This document shows positions 61,539-64,000 of a stretch of DNA of 64,000 nucleotides, in pieces (position 1 is the first letter of the stretch; the number at the start of each line of letters is the position of its first letter). Position numbers and translations under genes: made by a program. The stretch spans positions 186,001 to 250,000 of the forward strand of contig NZ_LXLV01000035.1 in NCBI RefSeq assembly GCF_001757995.1, given 5' to 3'. Below the pieces are notes generated by a model. It had not been told where the DNA came from and made no database searches. It saw only the letters and a list, made by a program, of their open reading frames with translations. This stretch comes from Bacillus mycoides. Its GTDB lineage: Bacteria; Bacillota; Bacilli; Bacillales; Bacillaceae_G.

Positions 61539-61603
61539 TGAAATCCCTTCTTTCCAATATGTAATGAGATAAAAAGCAAACTGTTTTACTCCCCTTCAGC
61601 ACA

Positions 61604-63208
61604 TCAACTCGTTCTTTTAATTACATAGCCGACCTGTTCGCGATCCCAAGCAGTACTGATTCCTTCCTCCTTCAGCTTGAACTTCTGAATCCGTTCCGTC
61701 GCGGTTTTTGGGAAAGTTTCACTGAACTGGACATATCGCGGCACCATGAAGTAAGCCATACGTTCTTGACACCAATCTATAATCTCTTCATGGGACATCA
61801 TTTCTCCTTTCTTCACAATCACATATAATTTGACATCCTCTTCTCCCACTTCCGATGGAACACCGATGGCCGCTGATTCAAGTACTTTCGGGTGATTATT
61901 CACGACTTTTTCGATTTCCCAAGAGGAGATGTTTTCTCCACGCCTCCGGATACACTGTTTGATTCGATCGCAAAAATATAAGTAACCTTCCTCATCTAGA
62001 TAACCGCGATCTCCTGTATGGAACCACCCCTCATTCATCGCCTCCTCTGTTTTATCCCGCATTTTATAGTAGCCTTCCATGAATGTTTGTCCCTGTAAGG
62101 AACGGATAAAAATCTCCCCAATTTTACCAGTCCGCGCTTCATTCCCCTCCTCATTAACAATCTTCGTCTCTACGTAAGAATACGGTTTTCCAATAGAAGG
62201 CGGCTTATTGGCATTCAATGGATTCGTTACACAAAAACCCGTCGTTTCCGTTAATCCGTAGCCTTCCACAATCCTGACGCCAAACCGCTCCTCAAACGGC
62301 TTCCAAAATTCCTTAGGCGTAGCAGCACAAGCCGTCACCCTTACAAAATTTTCATTATCGTTTTCCTTTTCTGGTTGCTTGCAGAGAATAGGAATCATAG
62401 ATCCTAAAGAATTAAAAATGGTTGCGCCATGACCGCGAATTTCATCCCAAAATCCAGAAGCACTAAACCGCTTGCCAAGAGCAATTGTCGCATTGGAAGA
62501 AATAGCACCGAGTACTGTATGGGCCTGGGCGTTAATATGGAATAACGGCAGCGCTGTAAATAAAATATCTTTCGAACTTGCGCCAACCATATAGGTGGCA
62601 AATGACTGCGCAGAATTTACATAGGCCGAATGACTTAACATGACCCCTTTAGGTAATCCAGTCGTTCCAGAGGTATAAAGGATACCGTTTATAGAAGAGG
62701 AGGAAACAAATTCAGTTGGAAGGTGATGATTATTTGTATTCAGTACATCTTTCAATTCGATTACGAGCCGTTCTTTACCATCACCTGTAATGATTGCGCT
62801 TTCATCATTTCCGTAAACGACAATTTGAATGTCCCTTTGTATAAATGGCAAACAAGAAGCAATTTGAGGAACAAATTCCTTATCAATGATAATCAACTTG
62901 CAATCAGAGTGAGATAAAATATACTGTAAACCTTCCCCTTTTAAATGCACATTCAGAGGCACCGCAATTGCTCCCATAAAAGATAAAGCAAACCATACAT
63001 CCAGATATTCAGGAGTGTTATGAAGCATAATACAAACCTTGTCACCTTTTTGAATACCGAGCTCACAAAATCCCGCTGCGGCTCTAGTAATTCGATGATA
63101 GAGCTCCTCATACGTAACCCTTTGTTCTTCAAATTGTAAATACACCTTATTTGGTGTTTTTTCGATACTTTGCATAATAAAATGCGGCAAACTATGATTT
63201 TCCAGCAT
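61604..63208 (-). CDS. AMP-forming acyl-CoA synthetase (CaiC-like)
   Basis: A 534-residue adenylate-forming ligase that activates a carboxylic acid to its CoA thioester. Seen: P-loop YTSGTTGLPKGVMLSH (~180-195), VEGYGLTETTGF, GWFHTGDRGYLDEEGYLYF, DRIKQCIRRRGENIS and the C-terminal catalytic Lys region TATERIQKFKL. Best resemblance is to crotonobetaine/carnitine- or medium-chain-acid ligases. First gene after a clear sigma-54 promoter. Confidence 0.92.
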   Translation of the reverse strand: MLENHSLPHFIMQSIEKTPNKVYLQFEEQRVTYEELYHRITRAAAGFCELGIQKGDKVCIMLHNTPEYLDVWFALSFMGAIAVPLNVHLKGEGLQYILSHSDCKLIIIDKEFVPQIASCLPFIQRDIQIVVYGNDESAIITGDGKERLVIELKDVLNTNNHHLPTEFVSSSSINGILYTSGTTGLPKGVMLSHSAYVNSAQSFATYMVGASSKDILFTALPLFHINAQAHTVLGAISSNATIALGKRFSASGFWDEIRGHGATIFNSLGSMIPILCKQPEKENDNENFVRVTACAATPKEFWKPFEERFGVRIVEGYGLTETTGFCVTNPLNANKPPSIGKPYSYVETKIVNEEGNEARTGKIGEIFIRSLQGQTFMEGYYKMRDKTEEAMNEGWFHTGDRGYLDEEGYLYFCDRIKQCIRRRGENISSWEIEKVVNNHPKVLESAAIGVPSEVGEEDVKLYVIVKKGEMMSHEEIIDWCQERMAYFMVPRYVQFSETFPKTATERIQKFKLKEEGISTAWDREQVGYVIKRTS

Positions 63209-63248
63209 TGACTTCCATCCCCTTCCTGCTAAAATCCTTTTTATTTAT

Positions 63249-63266
63249 ATAGCAAGAAACATGCCA
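63249..63266 (-). promoter_or_regulatory. Sigma-54 (-24/-12) promoter
   Basis: On the minus strand TGGCATGTTTCTTGCTAT fits the consensus TGGCAC-N5-TTGCWT with the invariant GG and GC at the right spacing, about 40 bases before the ligase start. Confidence 0.85.
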
Positions 63267-63340
63267 AAAATCGACTCATTCTCTATTCCCTTATTCCTTC
63301 AGGAACATACCCCGAGTCTCCCTTACTTGTCCACCTTCAC

Positions 63341-63400
63341 ATGTCGCATTTACGCTACAAATGATTGCGATCATGTCGCATCTATAAGAAAGTGTCGCAA
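63341..63400. promoter_or_regulatory. Three TGTCGCA repeats, candidate activator-binding sites
   Basis: ATGTCGCAT at 63341-63349 and 63373-63381 and GTGTCGCAA at 63392-63400, placed 75-150 bases upstream of the sigma-54 promoter where an enhancer-binding activator should bind. Confidence 0.65.
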
Positions 63401-63433
63401 AAAAGAGACAGTATGTATTACTGCAAACCAAAC

Positions 63434-63457
63434 AAAAAAAGGGCTTGTTTGCCCTTT
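63434..63457 (-). terminator. Terminator of the sigma-54 activator gene
   Basis: GGGC-AAACAA-GCCC extended by A/T pairs, followed by TTTTTTTG on the minus strand. Confidence 0.7.
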
Positions 63458-63465
63458 ACTTTCCT

Positions 63466-64000
63466 TCATGACATTTCATATCTTTCTATTTTCCGATATA
63501 AGCTAGCCCGATGAATCCCTAAAAGCTCGGCTGCCTCTTTTATATTTCCAGCTGTCTTTTCCAAAGCTCTCGTAATCGCCCGTTTTTCAGCAGATTCCAC
63601 TTCCTCCTGCAGTGAATAACTCATCTCATTCTTCTCTTGATCCACCGCAAATATTTCATGATATAACTCTTCTTCCAAATCCTTTTTCCGCAAATAGACA
63701 GGAAGATGATGAACTTGAACGATCATTCCTTCTATAACATTCATCGCTCGTTCTAACACATTCTCTAGCTCCCTAATATTCCCTGGCCAATCATGCTCCA
63801 TGAATATATCCCTTACTCTCTCATCCAATGAAAGAACGCTACTCCCCAGCTCCCCATTCAATTTCTGAATTAAAAATTCCGTTATATGTATCATATCTTC
63901 CTTTCTCTCTCGTAACGGAGGAATATCGATCGCAAACACATTCAACCTATAATATAAATCCTCCCTAAATTCCCCTCTTTGCACCATTTCACGAAGATTT
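63466..64000 (-). CDS. Sigma-54-dependent transcriptional activator (C-terminal part)
   Basis: The gene enters from the right edge; the last ~178 codons are seen. They hold the end of the AAA+ domain (NLREMVQRGEFREDLYYRLN, then IPPLRERKEDM and HDWPGNIRELENVLERAM with the arginine-finger and sensor II regions) and a Fis-type helix-turn-helix (NIKEAAELLGIHRASLYRKI). It should activate the sigma-54 promoter at 63249-63266 through the TGTCGCA repeats. The sensor domain lies outside the window. Confidence 0.92.
   Translation of the reverse strand, partial: NLREMVQRGEFREDLYYRLNVFAIDIPPLRERKEDMIHITEFLIQKLNGELGSSVLSLDERVRDIFMEHDWPGNIRELENVLERAMNVIEGMIVQVHHLPVYLRKKDLEEELYHEIFAVDQEKNEMSYSLQEEVESAEKRAITRALEKTAGNIKEAAELLGIHRASLYRKIERYEMS

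Overview
The window looks like a chromosomal stretch of a Bacillus cereus group bacterium (low-G+C Firmicute). The reasons are strong AGGAGG-type ribosome sites, frequent TTG/GTG starts, tyrosine T-box leaders with the AGGGTGGTACCGCG box, a B. cereus-type SH3/3D cell-wall protein (EntB-like), a B. cereus-type peptidoglycan deacetylase and many GNAT acetyltransferases. Most genes lie on the minus strand. There is no rRNA, tRNA or CRISPR array.

Layout. 1-18.9 kb is ordinary accessory chromosome: an ABC ATPase (cut by the window edge), a DUF402 protein, a TPR/membrane pair, an AAC(3)-like acetyltransferase beside a CoaB-like flavoprotein, several GNATs, DinB, an AlkD-like repair protein, a polysaccharide deacetylase, a divergent TetR/MFS efflux pair with two palindromic operators, LtaS, a decayed SRPBCC gene and an ABC-F ATPase.

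18.999-34.201 kb is an integrated mobile element of about 15.1 kb. It is bounded by a 74-bp direct repeat (one mismatch) that duplicates the ribosome site and first codons of the ABC-F gene. It has its own tyrosine integrase at the right end, a second small tyrosine recombinase, a HTH_36 replication-type protein with four 23-bp iterons, an XRE regulator, an HNH protein, a sigma-like factor with two decayed partial copies, a tape-measure C-terminal remnant, an I-Bth0305I-like homing endonuclease with five zinc repeats, a lipoprotein, and a two-gene membrane/FlgT-C-like cassette. It also holds long non-coding stretches rich in GATTCGA words and a likely small RNA. It resembles a degenerate phage-plasmid or integrative mobilisable element. 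Insertion leaves the ABC-F coding sequence intact but moves its promoter 15 kb away, where it now points at the integrase.

34.2-64 kb is chromosome again: an MMPL exporter and its TetR regulator with five copies of one 18-bp palindrome; the aromatic/tyrosine pathway (DAHP synthase-chorismate mutase, chorismate synthase, HisC-type aminotransferase, prephenate dehydrogenase, EPSP synthase) under three tyrosine T-boxes; a large SIR2-domain protein that may be an anti-phage NADase; small metabolic and hypothetical genes, of which one hydrolase is broken by a stop codon; the EntB-like protein with a 24-bp minisatellite; and a GntP permease / enoyl-CoA hydratase / acyl-CoA ligase operon with a sigma-54 promoter, three upstream repeats and the adjacent sigma-54 activator (cut by the right edge).

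All family calls are from reading motifs by eye; no database search was possible.
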